Part shown: piece by piece, positions 53,501 to 62,625 of the stretch
Numbering within the stretch: the stretch's first letter is position 1
Layout of the letters: each line of letters opens with the position of its first letter
Assembly (NCBI GenBank): GCA_020848745.1
Contig: JADLHM010000055.1
Coordinates: forward strand, 62,001-126,000
Source: Deltaproteobacteria bacterium
GTDB lineage: Bacteria; Desulfobacterota; Binatia; UTPRO1
Reading direction: 5' to 3'
DNA: 64,000 nucleotides
Program-made: the position numbers and the translations under genes
Notes under the pieces: model-generated
The model's database searches: none
Told to the model about the DNA's origin: nothing
Seen by the model: only the letters and a program-made list of their open reading frames with translations

Positions 53501-55345
53501 GTCGGGCAGCGGGTCGCCGAGCCGGTGCTCGCCGACCTCGTCAGCGAGCCCGAGGAGATCCCGGAGATCCTCGACGCGCTCGTCGAAGCGCAACTCCTCA
53601 CGAGCGAGGTCCGCGGCGAGGTCCGGACTTTCGTCTTCAAGCACCGCCTCATCCAGGACGTCACCTACGAGTCGATCCTCGAGACCCGGCGCGCCGATCT
53701 GCACAGCCGGGTCGGGCGTGTGATCGAGCGCCGCATGCCGGGCGCGCCCGGATACCACGGCATGCTCGCGTACCACTACTCGCTCGGGAACGACCTCGAG
53801 CGCGCCGAGGAGGAGCTCTTCCTTGCCGGCGACGACGCCTCCCGCGCCGGCGCGCCCGTCGAGGCGCTCGAGCTGCTCCAGGAATCGTCGCGGCTCTACC
53901 TCGCGCGGCATCCGGGCGGCGGCGACCCCGTGAAGCGAGTCGCGCTCCACGAGCGCCTGGCCGGCGCGTATCTGCACCGCGGCCAGATGGAGGAGTCGAC
54001 GCGCCACTTCGACGAGGCGTTGGCGCTCCTCGGCGAGGAGAACCCGAGCTCGCGGCTCGGCATCGTGCTGGCGCTGATCAAGACGCTCGTGCCGGTCGGG
54101 ATCGACCTGTATCTCCGCGGCGGCGGCGCGCGTCACCGGCCGCCCGCGACGCCACGCGACCGCGAGATCATTCAGCTGATGTTCGACCGCGCGCGGACGC
54201 AGACGACGGCCGACCCGGCGCGGTTTCTCCTGCAGGGCATCGCGACCATCGGCCGGATGCGGCGTATCGATCCGGTGACCGTCCCGAACGCGGCCATGGT
54301 GTACGCCGGAATGGTCGGCATCTTCGCCTACGGCGGCCTCTCGTTCGACGTCGCGCGGCGCTTCCTCGACGTCGCGGATCGCTACGCCGATCCCGCGAAC
54401 CCCAACGAGCTCTTCCTCGTACGGATGATGCGCTTCACCTACGCGTTCTGCTGCGGCGACTGGGACGACCGCCACGAGATCCCGCTGGCCGTCGTCGACG
54501 ATGCGGTGCGCCGCGGCCAGCTCTGGGACGTCGCGCACCACGTCGGGCTCGAGGCCATCAAGCACACCGCGCAGGGCCGCTGGCACGAGACCGACGCGCA
54601 GATCGACTGGATGGCCGCGCTCGCGCAGTCCTACGCGTACGATCTCGCGGCCGTCTACGTCCACGCGTGTCCCGCGTATCTCTACGCCGAGCGCCGTCAG
54701 CTCGACGCGGCGCTCGCGGCGAGCGAGGCGTATCTCCAGGGGTACGACGAGGTGCTGCTGAACCTGCACGCGCTCGGCACCAAGGCCAAGGTGCAGGTGC
54801 TCCTCGGCGACCTCTCCGGCGCGCGCGCGACGATCGCCGATGCCGACGAGCCGCTCTCGAAGGGGCCGATCCCCCCGTGGCACTTCGGCCAGATCGCCCG
54901 CTCGCGGCTCATGCTGCGCGTGAGCGAGGCCGAGCAGGCGGGGAGCCGCGCGGCGCCGCTCCGCGCTTCGCGAAAGGCCAGGCGCGACGCGCTCTGGGCG
55001 GCGGCGCGCTTCGCCTCGTTCCGTCCCGAGATCTGGTCGGCGACCGCGCAGCTCCATTGGCTCGGCGGCGCGCAGCGGAAGGCGCTTCAGTGGTTCGGCC
55101 GGGCGCTCGACGAGGCCGAGCGCCTCGGGATGCGCCCCGAGGCGGCACGTGTCCGCCGCGAGATCGGGCGGCGGCTCCACGAGTCCGGTGCCGGCGCGAT
55201 CTTCCGCGGCCGCGACGCGCGCGCCTGGTGGAGCCATGCGCGGCGCGAGCTCGAGGCGCTCGACCTGCGCTGGGATCTCGCGCGGCTGAGCCTGCTCGAG
55301 GGCGGCGGCGCCGGGCGCGGCGCGCGGCTCCGCGTTGCCGGGTGA
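50513..55345 (+). CDS. Tandem adenylate/guanylate cyclase-ATPase protein with TPR tail
   Basis: 1610 residues. Two copies of a cyclase-plus-ATPase module: cyclase 1 (about 14-196), ATPase 1 (about 210-450, Walker [21 protein letters not shown]), cyclase 2 (about 480-665), ATPase 2 (about 675-1000, [20 protein letters not shown]), then TPR-like helices. Cyclase 2 has the full metal and substrate set ([25 protein letters not shown]). Cyclase 1 is less standard ([26 protein letters not shown]) and ATPase 1 is shorter, so the first half may be regulatory. The likely product is cAMP. It is probably a cytoplasmic STAND-type sensor. Confidence 0.88.
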   Translation: MAAPEAAADLDRRRATVVFVDLLGASTLASEAGIERAYAIVTGCMRVLDGIARRHGGVVDRYLSDALMAVFGFPIRKADAPALAVAAAVEMLDAAARYAGEVRSPVPLQLRIGINTGLMIAGDLRGAVVREFAVMGDAVNVAARFKDLGDPGHIHIGAATAAGARERFELLALPSLVLRGKQQEVEAFRVVPRARRGRARPGDELALVETPLVGRAEALAALRAAAEAARAGRGRFVLLQGAEGMGKSRLVAELAREARAAGARVLAGAARPSHADDPLRLALDLLADGIGVAVGDDAATIAASLRAAARGWPPLDRDALAAALAGTIPARDAAAALAAALEAVLASFAARGPLVVVAEDAHWADEASLDLLAALAVKLAATPALFLVAMRPDAARAARLHAALPGLVALDVGPLAAADAAALVDAVTGGRDLAPAVRARLETRAGGAPARLILGALLVGALETELAQEAATIERGSDAERRRVTVLFADITGFTRMSEQLPPAEAYRAVSGCLQILHEAAVEHGGSVDKYLGDCILAVFGAPIAVEDAPRAAVNAAIEMRRRVRAYNAAAALPSPLDIHVGINTGLSVAGDVSGPLLREFTLMGDAVSIASKLKDAAPAGQVWVGPETHRATQADFAYEAAPENSGIGPAWDLRSEQVQVYRKRLGRGATIFAELVGRDEELAALRRMVARLVCGEGGVAGIVGEAGLGKSRLFTELAVTDEGRAVRWAEGRAVALGRNLRFHPFVDLLRSLLGGDGQPGSETWDGLVGTAAPFLGAETDELMPPLAMIAGAALPPGDAERMAEVRPEIIDRLYVRAMRALIRGVARARPLVLFFEDLYWADRASIELLTELLPLASEVPVLFLYAARPGFPETTGRIAAAAVDVLPADRVLRMDLGPLDGAATMKLLGTLFRHGALPRTSRERIAERAGGNPLYVEELLRSLIEQGAVEVAGDGLRATAAIESMVVPATVQEVILARVDHLRPRPKQALQIAAVVGQRVAEPVLADLVSEPEEIPEILDALVEAQLLTSEVRGEVRTFVFKHRLIQDVTYESILETRRADLHSRVGRVIERRMPGAPGYHGMLAYHYSLGNDLERAEEELFLAGDDASRAGAPVEALELLQESSRLYLARHPGGGDPVKRVALHERLAGAYLHRGQMEESTRHFDEALALLGEENPSSRLGIVLALIKTLVPVGIDLYLRGGGARHRPPATPRDREIIQLMFDRARTQTTADPARFLLQGIATIGRMRRIDPVTVPNAAMVYAGMVGIFAYGGLSFDVARRFLDVADRYADPANPNELFLVRMMRFTYAFCCGDWDDRHEIPLAVVDDAVRRGQLWDVAHHVGLEAIKHTAQGRWHETDAQIDWMAALAQSYAYDLAAVYVHACPAYLYAERRQLDAALAASEAYLQGYDEVLLNLHALGTKAKVQVLLGDLSGARATIADADEPLSKGPIPPWHFGQIARSRLMLRVSEAEQAGSRAAPLRASRKARRDALWAAARFASFRPEIWSATAQLHWLGGAQRKALQWFGRALDEAERLGMRPEAARVRREIGRRLHESGAGAIFRGRDARAWWSHARRELEALDLRWDLARLSLLEGGGAGRGARLRVAG

Positions 55346-55429
55346 GGCGCGCGTCGGGGTCGGGGAGTGCGGCGACGGGGAGGCTCCCTTCGTCCCCGTG
55401 CATCTGCGATCCGTAGCGCGACCTCGCGA

Positions 55430-57043
55430 TTACGAGCTCCGCAGGTCGAGCTCCTTCATCTTCTTCTGCAGCATCACGCGCGAGAGCCCGATGGCCTGCG
55501 CGGTCCGCGTCACGTTGCCGCCGTTCTGGCGGAGGGCGCCCGCGATGAAGTCGCGCTCGAAGGCGGTGCGCGCGTCGCGCAGGGACGCGGCGGTGCTCGC
55601 CGGCGCGGCGCCGGCGGTTGCGAGCCCGCACGCCTGTGGGTCGGCGGCCGAGGCGTTCGGACCCGCGCCCACGCCCGTCGCGGCCACGACGTGCGGGGAC
55701 AAGTGGTCGACGCCGATCGCTTCGCCGGGCTGCGCCAGCGCTACGGCGCGCTGGATCTCGTTGGCGAGCTCGCGGATGTTGCCCGGCCAGGCGTACTCGG
55801 CGAGGCGGCGCGTGCTCTCGAGCTCGATTCGCGGCACCTCGCGGCCGAGCTGCCGGCACGCCTCCCGCAGGAAGCGATCGACGAGCAGCGGCACGTCGTC
55901 GCGCCGCTCGCGAAGCGGCGGCAAGCGGATCGGGAACGCGGCGAGCCGGTAGAAGAGGTCTTCGCGGAACCCCTTCCGCGCCACCTCTTCGCGGAGGTTC
56001 CGGTTGGTCGCCGAGATCACCCGGACGTCGACGGCGCGCGGACGGGTGTCCCCGACCGGCACCACCTCGCCCTCCTGGAGAACCCGCAGGAGCTTCGCCT
56101 GCATGCCGGGCGGCATCTCTCCGACCTCGTCGAGGAAGACCGTCCCGCCCGAGGCGGCCTCGAAGAGCCCGCGCCGATCCTGGAGCGCACCGGTGAACGC
56201 GCCGCGGCGGTGGCCGAAGAGCTCGCTCTCGAGCAGGCTCTCCGAGAGCGCGGCGCAGTTGACCGCGATGAAGGGCCCGTCGGCGCGCGCGCTCGCGCGG
56301 TGGATGGCGCGCGCCGCGAGCTCCTTCCCCGTGCCGGTCTCGCCCTCGACCAGCACCGCGATCGGCGAGGTCGCCGCCCGCTCCATCAAGCGGCGGACGT
56401 TTGCCATGGCGGGGCTCGTGCCGACGATCTCGCGCTCCGCGTCGCGCGTGGCGAGGTCACGCCGGAGCGCTCCGACCTGCGTTCGCAGGCGCTCCTCGTC
56501 GGCCCTGATGCGCGCGTACATGCGGGCGTTCTCGATCGCGATCGCGACGCTGCCGGCGAGGGCGGCCAGGAATCCGAGGTCGGCGTCGTCGAACGAGCCC
56601 CCGACGCGGTTCACCACCTGGAGGACGCCGATCGCGCCGCGGCCGGTGACGAGCGGCGCGCACAGGATGCCACGGGTGACGGTGCCGGTGATCCGATCGA
56701 CGTCCCCGGTGAAACGCGGATCCGCGGACGGATCGTCGATGCGCTCGGCCCGACCGCTCCGCAGCACCGCCCCCGCGATGCTGCGGTCGGCCGCCACGCG
56801 TATCGACCGGAGCTTGGCGGTCACATCGGCCGCGTCGGCGGCGTTGTAGGTGACCTCGAGCTCGCGCGCGCCCGGATCGGCGAGGAAGATCGTCGCGCCC
56901 TCGGCCGCGAGCGCCGTCCGGCACCGCTCGAGCACGAGGGGCATGAGCTCGTCGAGCTCGACCCGTTCCGCGAAGGCGCGACCGAGGTCGTAGAGCAGCC
57001 GGAAGCGGGCGGAGTCGGCGGGTGCGGGGGGCGGGTCGGGCAT
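55430..57043 (-). CDS. Sigma54-dependent transcriptional activator with GAF domain
   Basis: 537 residues from ATG 57043. An N-terminal GAF domain (about 15-180) senses an unknown ligand. The central AAA+ domain has [16 protein letters not shown] (Walker A), the sigma54-contact loop [19 protein letters not shown] (Walker B) and ISATNRNL, with the arginine-finger region [22 protein letters not shown]. The C-terminal Fis-type HTH is [25 protein letters not shown]. There is no receiver domain, so it is controlled by the GAF rather than by phosphorylation. Targets would carry a -24/-12 promoter; I did not find one in the window. Confidence 0.94.
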   Translation of the reverse strand: MPDPPPAPADSARFRLLYDLGRAFAERVELDELMPLVLERCRTALAAEGATIFLADPGARELEVTYNAADAADVTAKLRSIRVAADRSIAGAVLRSGRAERIDDPSADPRFTGDVDRITGTVTRGILCAPLVTGRGAIGVLQVVNRVGGSFDDADLGFLAALAGSVAIAIENARMYARIRADEERLRTQVGALRRDLATRDAEREIVGTSPAMANVRRLMERAATSPIAVLVEGETGTGKELAARAIHRASARADGPFIAVNCAALSESLLESELFGHRRGAFTGALQDRRGLFEAASGGTVFLDEVGEMPPGMQAKLLRVLQEGEVVPVGDTRPRAVDVRVISATNRNLREEVARKGFREDLFYRLAAFPIRLPPLRERRDDVPLLVDRFLREACRQLGREVPRIELESTRRLAEYAWPGNIRELANEIQRAVALAQPGEAIGVDHLSPHVVAATGVGAGPNASAADPQACGLATAGAAPASTAASLRDARTAFERDFIAGALRQNGGNVTRTAQAIGLSRVMLQKKMKELDLRSS

Positions 57044-57116
57044 CGGCGCGTGAGCGTGACGTGCGGCGGGGTTGGTAGCAGATCGGGGAGCGGCCGGGGA
57101 AGCGCCGAACTCCGGT

Positions 57117-57148
57117 CGGCCGCCGCCGGCTCCGTGTGGCGGCGGCCG
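57117..57148. terminator. 11-bp GC hairpin before the decayed secreted-protein fragment
   Basis: CGGCCGCCGCC (57117-57127) and GGCGGCGGCCG (57138-57148) are exact complements with a 10-nt loop. No T-run. It may be a relic of the missing upstream part. Confidence 0.35.
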
Positions 57149-57187
57149 GGTGGCGGCGCGCGCCAGTGCCGAGGTTCGACGCGTTCG

Positions 57188-57451
57188 ATGCCGGCATCGT
57201 CTGATCCAACTTGGCGCACGCCCACCGGCGCCGCGCAACTCGTGCTCCGCGAGGGCCTCGTTCCCGGCAAGGCGAAGATCCTCTTCAAGGGGAAGGGCGA
57301 CCGGCTCGGGATGCCGCCGAACCTCGCCGCCCTCACGTCGCCGGTGCGCGCGCAGCTCGTGAACGACACGAGCGGGATCTGCTGGGAAGCGGTCTTCAGC
57401 GCGCCCTTCAAGAAGCAGGACGCGACCACCTTCACGGACAAGGCAGATTGA
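57188..57451 (+). pseudogene. C-terminal fragment of a secreted beta-domain protein
   Basis: An 87-codon frame from ATG 57188. Residues from about 20 onward ([20 protein letters not shown], then [23 protein letters not shown] and a final FTDKAD) look like the end of the beta-rich C-terminal domain that closes large secreted proteins in this kind of genome; the di-haem protein at 42659-45880 ends in a comparable domain. There is no signal peptide and no N-terminal part, so I read it as a truncated remnant. Confidence 0.45.
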
Positions 57452-57474
57452 CGCGCGGGCTTCCCGTCGGCGGG

Positions 57475-57693
57475 CTACATGCCGAGCAGCGGACGCAGGG
57501 CGTCCGTGGATGCGCGCAGGTCACGGCCCGGTAGCAACCGGGTGACGTTGCTCGTGAGGGATGCGACGATCAGGTCCGAGCGTCCCCGATGGTACGCCGC
57601 CGTCGACAGCACCAGGACGGGGCGCCGCTTGGTGCCGTCCTCGTCGGCGAAGACGAAGCGCACGAGGGCGATGTCCCCGCGCTCAGATCGTCG
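57475..57693 (-). pseudogene. Truncated MazF/PemK-type toxin remnant
   Basis: 72 residues: RGDIALVRFVFADEDGTKRRPVLVLS matches the N-terminal barrel of MazF/PemK endoribonucleases (GDI-x-L-V-x-F-F-D ... KRRP-x-LVLS), followed by DLIVASLTSN and LPGRDL. MazF proteins are usually about 105-120 residues; the last third is missing. There is no canonical start codon, and the frame overlaps the C-terminus of the upstream methyltransferase gene by 124 nt. No antitoxin is seen. It is probably decayed. Confidence 0.6.
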
Positions 57694-58856
57694 CAGCTCG
57701 CGGCGCCGACCTCGCGCGGCCTCCTCCCCGCGACGACGTGGTAGGCCCGCGTCCGGCGCGTGCGGAAGAAGTGGTACGACGACCAGAAGAGCAGGAGGAA
57801 GGTGCGGACGCTCGCTTCGCCGAAGCGGGCCGCGAGCTCGCCTCGGTGCGCCTCGATGCCGCGCGCCCAATCGCGGACGGTGTAGGCGTAGCTCAGCGTG
57901 TCGTCGGTCACCTCGTGGATGACGAAGCCGGCCCCGGTCAGCACCCCGATGAGTCGCCCGAGATCGACCGCCGCCACCGGGCCGGGCCAGACGTGCTTCG
58001 TGATGAAGGCCGCGAACTGATGCGCACGGCCGCGCGCGCAGAAGTCGGCGTAGACGCGCCCTTCGGGCGTGAGCCAGCGCGCGAGGAAGCCGCCGACGCG
58101 CCGGTAGTCGGGCACGTGCTCGAGGGTGCCCATGAAGACGGCCGCGTCGTAGGGCGCCGACGGTCGATACTCGAGGAAGTCCGCGAGTTCGACGCGACAG
58201 GGGAGGCCGAGCCGGACGATGAGATCGCTGACGAAGCGATGCTGCGCGCGCGAGATCGTGATGGTCTCCACCCGGATTCCTCGGAGGCCCGCGTACTCGA
58301 CGAACGCGCCCCAGCCGCCGCCCATGTCGAAGACCCGCATGCCGGGACGGAGGCCGAGGCGATCGATCGCGTGCTGCATCTTGCGGCCCTGCGCCGCGCT
58401 CGGGTCGTCGTCCGGAGCGGCGTAGTACCCGTGCGAGTAGGACCGCCAGCGCTCGAACCAGGGCAAGAAGAACTCGGCGGGCCGGTCGTAGTGGAACGCG
58501 ATCGCGGCGGCGTTGTAGGCGAGCCGATTCGGGAGGCGGAGCCGCAGCAGCCGGAGCGCCCGCGTCGCCCAGGGGACGTCGAGCGACAGCACGTCGGTCG
58601 CTTTCACGACCTCGAAGCCGTCGCCCTCGAGGTCGATGCGGGCGGCGAGGAACGCTTCGGCGACGGCCAGGTGGTCGCCGCGGGCGAGCGCCGCCACGTC
58701 GCGCTCGTCGGAGAAGACGATGCGCGCGAGCGGCGCGCCCGTGGCGGAGGCGAGGGTCGTGCCGTCGGGAAGCGTGAGCGCGAGCCGGGCGCCCGTGCGG
58801 CCGAGCGCTTCGATCATGGCGGTGAGCGCCGGCGGGATCGAGGCGGCCGCCGCCAT
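57570..58856 (-). CDS. Cyclopropane-fatty-acid-synthase-like methyltransferase
   Basis: 428 residues. The N-terminal part (ARIDLEGDGFEVVKATDVL) and NAAAIAFHYDRPAEFFLPWFERWRSYSHGYY resemble CFA/mycolic-acid cyclopropane synthases; the SAM site is GMRVFDMGGGWGAFVEYAG. The last 41 or so residues (after YHVVAGRRP) are low-complexity and overlap the MazF remnant in another frame, so the native C-terminus may have been lost. It would transfer a methylene or methyl to unsaturated acyl chains in the membrane. It starts directly after the desaturase stop (TGA-ATG), so they form an operon. Confidence 0.88.
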   Translation of the reverse strand: MAAAASIPPALTAMIEALGRTGARLALTLPDGTTLASATGAPLARIVFSDERDVAALARGDHLAVAEAFLAARIDLEGDGFEVVKATDVLSLDVPWATRALRLLRLRLPNRLAYNAAAIAFHYDRPAEFFLPWFERWRSYSHGYYAAPDDDPSAAQGRKMQHAIDRLGLRPGMRVFDMGGGWGAFVEYAGLRGIRVETITISRAQHRFVSDLIVRLGLPCRVELADFLEYRPSAPYDAAVFMGTLEHVPDYRRVGGFLARWLTPEGRVYADFCARGRAHQFAAFITKHVWPGPVAAVDLGRLIGVLTGAGFVIHEVTDDTLSYAYTVRDWARGIEAHRGELAARFGEASVRTFLLLFWSSYHFFRTRRTRAYHVVAGRRPREVGAASCDDLSAGTSPSCASSSPTRTAPSGAPSWCCRRRRTIGDART

Positions 58857-59672
58857 TCAGATGACGAGGTCGCGCGGGATGGCGTGCGCGATCGTCGCGT
58901 GGAACGCCGGGAGCTTCGACCAGTGGAGCATCGGACGCAGGTGGTGCGCCGTATGGTACCCGAGATTGAAGGTGCGAAGGTTGTAGAGGCGCGCGGTCGC
59001 CGAACGGGAGGCATGCCAGTGATCTCGTGCGTCGAGGCCCGCGTGGTGGTAGTGCGTCGCCTGCGCCTGCAGCACCAGGGCCAAGGGCAGGGGGAGCGCG
59101 AACACCAGGAGCGCGTTCACGGGAGAGGCGATGATCAGGCACGCGAGCACGATGGCGCAGACGCCTGCCATCCGGCGGAAGCGACGGAACACGATCGGGT
59201 GATCGCGGCCGATGCGACAGGCAACGGGATAGATGTTCACCGCCAGCACCCAGGCGAACTCCCACGAGCCCATCGTACCGCCGTCCCGCCGGCGCCAGCG
59301 GTTCGAGTCGCGTTGCTGGTCGAGATAGTGCCGGTGATGTCCGAGGTTGTGGTGCAGCGTGTAGACGTACGGCAGCATGCCGAGCTGGAAGAACATCATC
59401 ACTTCGAAGACCCGGTTCAGGATCGGCTGGCGGAAGGTTCTGATGTGGTGATGGTTGTGGCACATGCCGGCGAAGTTCACCTGCAACGGGAAGAGCAGGG
59501 CGGTGCAGGCGAGGACGTGGAGCGGCGCCGAGATCCCGAGGAAGATCGCGATCTGCGCCGCGCTCACGGCCGTGATCAGCGCGGCGGGCACGACGTCGAT
59601 CGGGTGGCGGAACACGCGCCGCAGCGGCGAACGCACCGCACGCTGCCGGCGGAACGCGGGAGACTCGGCCAC
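58857..59672 (-). CDS. Membrane fatty acid desaturase
   Basis: 271 residues. The three histidine boxes of di-iron acyl desaturases are present: HNHHH (in GMCHNHHHIRT), HHNLGHHRH, and YHTAHH near the C-terminus. An extra THYHH lies before the last. Four or so hydrophobic helices. It inserts a double bond into acyl chains in the membrane. GTG 59672 lies 5 nt after a TACCGT -10 element, so the mRNA may be leaderless. Its stop abuts the methyltransferase start: a desaturase supplying the alkene that a cyclopropane-synthase-like enzyme would methylate. Confidence 0.92.
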   Translation of the reverse strand: MAESPAFRRQRAVRSPLRRVFRHPIDVVPAALITAVSAAQIAIFLGISAPLHVLACTALLFPLQVNFAGMCHNHHHIRTFRQPILNRVFEVMMFFQLGMLPYVYTLHHNLGHHRHYLDQQRDSNRWRRRDGGTMGSWEFAWVLAVNIYPVACRIGRDHPIVFRRFRRMAGVCAIVLACLIIASPVNALLVFALPLPLALVLQAQATHYHHAGLDARDHWHASRSATARLYNLRTFNLGYHTAHHLRPMLHWSKLPAFHATIAHAIPRDLVI

Positions 59673-59677
59673 GCCGC

Positions 59678-59707
59678 ACGGTATCCGATGCTTTCGCGGC
59701 GTGGCAA
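59678..59707 (-). promoter_or_regulatory. Promoter of the desaturase/methyltransferase operon
   Basis: Minus strand TTGCCA (59707-59702), 18 bp, TACCGT (59683-59678), then 5 nt to the GTG start. The layout implies transcription begins at, or within a base or two of, the start codon. Confidence 0.5.
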
Positions 59708-59758
59708 GCGACGCGGCCGCCTCGCGGTCACGGCGCGCGGCGCCGCGGGCCGACGCGG

Positions 59759-61294
59759 GTGAGACTGCCGCGCGCGGTCGGCCTCACGGCGCTCTCTGGC
59801 GCGCTGTACGGGTTGGCGTTCCCGCCGGTCGGCTGGTGGCCGCTCGCGTGGGTGGCGTTGGCTCCCTTCCTCGCCGCAGTGGCCGCGAGCTCCCGGCGGC
59901 GCGCGGCGGGGCTCGGCATCGTACTCGGCGTCACCCTGTCGTACGGGGTCGGGACCTGGATGCCGGATGCGGTCGTCAACTACTACCAGCAATCGGTCGT
60001 CGTCGGCGTGGCCATGTTCTTCGCCTGCGCGCTGTGGCAGGCGGCGTGGCAGTACGCCCTGTTCGCCGTCGGCGAGCGACGGTGCCTGGCGACGCCGCGC
60101 GCCGCGACGCCCCTCGTCGTCGCCGCGGGGTGGACGGCCGCCGAGGTGGCGCGCGTCCACGTGCCGTTCGGGAACCCGTGGGCGCTGCTCGGCTACTCGC
60201 AGACGGCGGCGCCGGTCGTCGTGCAGGTCGCCGATGCGGCCGGCGTGTTCGGCGTCGGCTTCGTCGTCATGACGGTCAACGCGGCGCTGGCGTGTTGGTG
60301 GACGGCGCGGGCGGCCTCGCCGCCCGCGCGCAGGGGCGCGATGCGCGGGCTCACGATCGCGGCGCTGCTGGTGGTCGCGGTCCTGGGGTACGGCGCGTTC
60401 CGACTCCGCACCGAGGCGGGCAAGCCGGGGCGCCCGGCGCTCCCGGTGGTGGCCGCGCAGGCGAACCTCGACCTCGGCGCGCAGTGGAAGTCGGAGTTCT
60501 ACGGGGCGAACCTCGCCGCCTACACCGACCTCACGCTCACCGCGACCAGGGAGCGGCCCGCGGCGGTCGTGGTCTGGCCCGAGAGCGCGCTCACCTTCTT
60601 CCTCGAGCGCGAGCCGACCTACGCGGCGTATCTCGCGCGGGTTGCCGGCGCCGCGGCGGCGACGCTGGTCACGGGCGGACCCCGCGTCCTCGCCGACGCG
60701 GGGCGCGAGGAGTTCCGCAACGCGGCCTTCCTGGTCTCGCCGCGGGGCGCGACCAGGCTCGTGTACGAGAAGGGGCGCCTCGTGCCCTTCGCCGAGTACT
60801 TCCCGCTCGCCGGCGCGACGCTGCTCCGGCGCCAGTTCGGCAAGGTGCGCGAGTTCACGCCCGGGGCGACGCAGGCGCCGTTCCCGACCCCGCTCGGGCT
60901 CGCCGGCATGATGATCTGCAACGAGGCGATGCTCGGCGCCGAGGCGATCGATCGCGTACGGCGGGGCGCGGCGTGGCTCGTCACCCTCACCAACGACTCG
61001 TGGGTGGGCCGCCGGCAGTACGCCGAGATCGCGCTCGCGATGGTGCGCCTGCGGGCCGTCGAGGTACGGCGCTGGCTCGTGCGCTCGTCGACCTCGGGGC
61101 CGTCCGCGATGATCGACCCGGTCGGCCGCGTCGTCGACGTCCTGCCGTTCGATCGTAGCGGCGTCGTGCGCGCCGACGTCGCACCGCGCGAGGACCGGAC
61201 GCTCTACGCGCGCCTCGGCGACGCCTTCGCCTGGAGCTGCGTGGCGGTGACCCTGGTGGCGGTGCTCGCGCGCCGCGGACGCCGCGGCGGATAG
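59759..61294 (+). CDS. lnt: Apolipoprotein N-acyltransferase Lnt
   Basis: 511 residues from GTG 59759. The N-terminal half has about six membrane helices (LSGALYGLAFPPVGWWPLAW..., VHVPFGNPWALLGYSQ, typical of Lnt). The C-terminal half is a nitrilase-fold domain whose triad is visible: Glu in VVWPESALTFF, Lys in YEKGRLVPFAEYFPL, and Cys in GMMICNEAM. It adds the third acyl chain to lipoproteins in the inner membrane. The lipoproteins in this window (13854-14585, 19541-19999) are potential substrates. Full length for the family. Confidence 0.95.
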   Translation: MRLPRAVGLTALSGALYGLAFPPVGWWPLAWVALAPFLAAVAASSRRRAAGLGIVLGVTLSYGVGTWMPDAVVNYYQQSVVVGVAMFFACALWQAAWQYALFAVGERRCLATPRAATPLVVAAGWTAAEVARVHVPFGNPWALLGYSQTAAPVVVQVADAAGVFGVGFVVMTVNAALACWWTARAASPPARRGAMRGLTIAALLVVAVLGYGAFRLRTEAGKPGRPALPVVAAQANLDLGAQWKSEFYGANLAAYTDLTLTATRERPAAVVVWPESALTFFLEREPTYAAYLARVAGAAAATLVTGGPRVLADAGREEFRNAAFLVSPRGATRLVYEKGRLVPFAEYFPLAGATLLRRQFGKVREFTPGATQAPFPTPLGLAGMMICNEAMLGAEAIDRVRRGAAWLVTLTNDSWVGRRQYAEIALAMVRLRAVEVRRWLVRSSTSGPSAMIDPVGRVVDVLPFDRSGVVRADVAPREDRTLYARLGDAFAWSCVAVTLVAVLARRGRRGG

Positions 61295-61311
61295 CGATCG
61301 CGCGCCCCCGA

Positions 61312-61339
61312 TTGCGAGGCCGCGGCGGAGTGTTACGGT
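61312..61339 (+). promoter_or_regulatory. Candidate promoter of the repair fusion gene
   Basis: TTGCGA (61312-61317), 16 bp, TACGGT (61334-61339), then 8 nt to ATG 61348. Short or no leader. Confidence 0.4.
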
Positions 61340-61347
61340 CGCCCGCC

Positions 61348-62529
61348 ATGACGACGCCGTTCTTTGCGCTCTTCGACACCCCGATCGGCCACTGCGGCAT
61401 CGCCTGGGGACCGGAGGGCATCACGGGACTCCAGCTCCCGGACGCCGGTCCGCGGGCGACCCGGGCGCGCCTGCGCGCGCGCTTCCCCGCCGCGACCGAG
61501 GCCGAGCCGCCCGCCGCCGTCGCCCGCGTCGTCGACGCGATCGGCAGGCTCCTCGCCGGCGAGAAGGTCGACCTCTCGACGGTCACGCTCGACATGGACG
61601 GCGTGCCGCCGTTCCATCGCCGCGTCTACGAGGCCGCGCGCGCGATCGCGCCCGGCACGACGCTGTCGTACGGGGAGATCGCCGCCCGGCTCGGCATGCC
61701 GGGCGCGGCGCGGGCGGTCGGCCAGGCCCTCGGGCGGAATCCCTTTCCGATCGTCGTACCGTGCCATCGCGTGCTCGCGGCCGGCAACAAGGCGGGCGGC
61801 TTCACCGCGACCGGCGGCGTCGACACGAAGCTCCGCATGCTCGCGCTCGAAGGCGCGGCGCGGCCCGCGGCGCGCGAGCCACGGCTCTTCGACGGCAACG
61901 CGGGCCTCGGCTTCGACTGGCGTACGGCCGTCGCCCATCTGAAAGCCGCCGACCCGAAGCTCGGGCGCGTGATCGACGCCGCCGGCCCGGCGAACGCGCT
62001 CGTCCTCAAGAATACGCCGAGCGTCTTCGGGGCGCTCGCCGAGGCGATCGTCCATCAGCAGCTCTCCGGCAAGGCGGCGGCCACCATCTACGGCCGCGTG
62101 TGCGCGCTCTTCCCGCGCGCGCCGCACGGCCCGACCGCCGAGCACGTCCATCGTACCGCCGAGGAGCGCTTGCGCGGCGCCGGGCTCTCGGCTGCGAAGG
62201 TCGCGGCGCTCAAGGACCTCGCGCGCCGCGAGCGTGCCGGCGAGATCCCGACGCTCGCGGAGGCGCGCGCGATGGACGATGCGGCGATCGTCGAGCGTCT
62301 GATCGCCGTTCGCGGCATCGGGCGCTGGACGGCCGAGATGCTGCTCATCTTCCGCCTCGGCCGCCCCGACGTGCTCCCCGTCGACGACTACGGCGTCCGC
62401 AAGGGCTTCGCGCTCGCGCACGGGAAGCGCGAGCTCCCGACGCCGCGAGCGCTCGCGAAGCACGGCGAGCGCTGGCGGCCGTATCGGACGGTCGCGAGCT
62501 GGTACTGCTGGCGCGCGCTCGATCTGTAG
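61348..62529 (+). CDS. Ogt-type methyltransferase fused to AlkA-type glycosylase
   Basis: 393 residues. Residues about 1-170 are an O6-alkylguanine-DNA alkyltransferase: the acceptor Cys sits in IVVPCHRVLA, with FHRRVYEAARAIAPGTTLSYGEIA and AGNKAGGF. Residues about 190-393 are a helix-hairpin-helix DNA glycosylase: AIVHQQLSGKAAATIYGR, the hairpin LIAVRGIGRWTAEMLLIF and the catalytic Asp in VLPVDDYGVRKG, as in AlkA. One chain would thus repair O6-alkylguanine directly and excise N3-alkyl purines. Joining is in frame with a short linker; no stop or frameshift is seen. Confidence 0.93.
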   Translation: MTTPFFALFDTPIGHCGIAWGPEGITGLQLPDAGPRATRARLRARFPAATEAEPPAAVARVVDAIGRLLAGEKVDLSTVTLDMDGVPPFHRRVYEAARAIAPGTTLSYGEIAARLGMPGAARAVGQALGRNPFPIVVPCHRVLAAGNKAGGFTATGGVDTKLRMLALEGAARPAAREPRLFDGNAGLGFDWRTAVAHLKAADPKLGRVIDAAGPANALVLKNTPSVFGALAEAIVHQQLSGKAAATIYGRVCALFPRAPHGPTAEHVHRTAEERLRGAGLSAAKVAALKDLARRERAGEIPTLAEARAMDDAAIVERLIAVRGIGRWTAEMLLIFRLGRPDVLPVDDYGVRKGFALAHGKRELPTPRALAKHGERWRPYRTVASWYCWRALDL

Positions 62530-62590
62530 CCGTCGTTTTGGCGCCGCAGGGGAGGCGGGCCCGCCCACGAAGGCGATCTGGCGGTGCCGC

Positions 62591-62619
62591 TTGACATGAA
62601 GAAGCGATGAAACTACTCG
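62591..62619 (+). promoter_or_regulatory. Promoter of the toxin-antitoxin pair
   Basis: TTGACA (62591-62596), 17 bp, TACTCG (62614-62619); the GTG start follows 6 nt later, so the message would be leaderless. The antitoxin is expected to bind here, but no clear repeat was noticed. Confidence 0.5.
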
Positions 62620-62625
62620 GTTCGC

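Noticed and set aside
57117-57148. Hairpin as terminator of the sigma54 activator gene
   Set aside because: It lies upstream of that minus-strand gene's start, not behind its stop, so it cannot terminate it.
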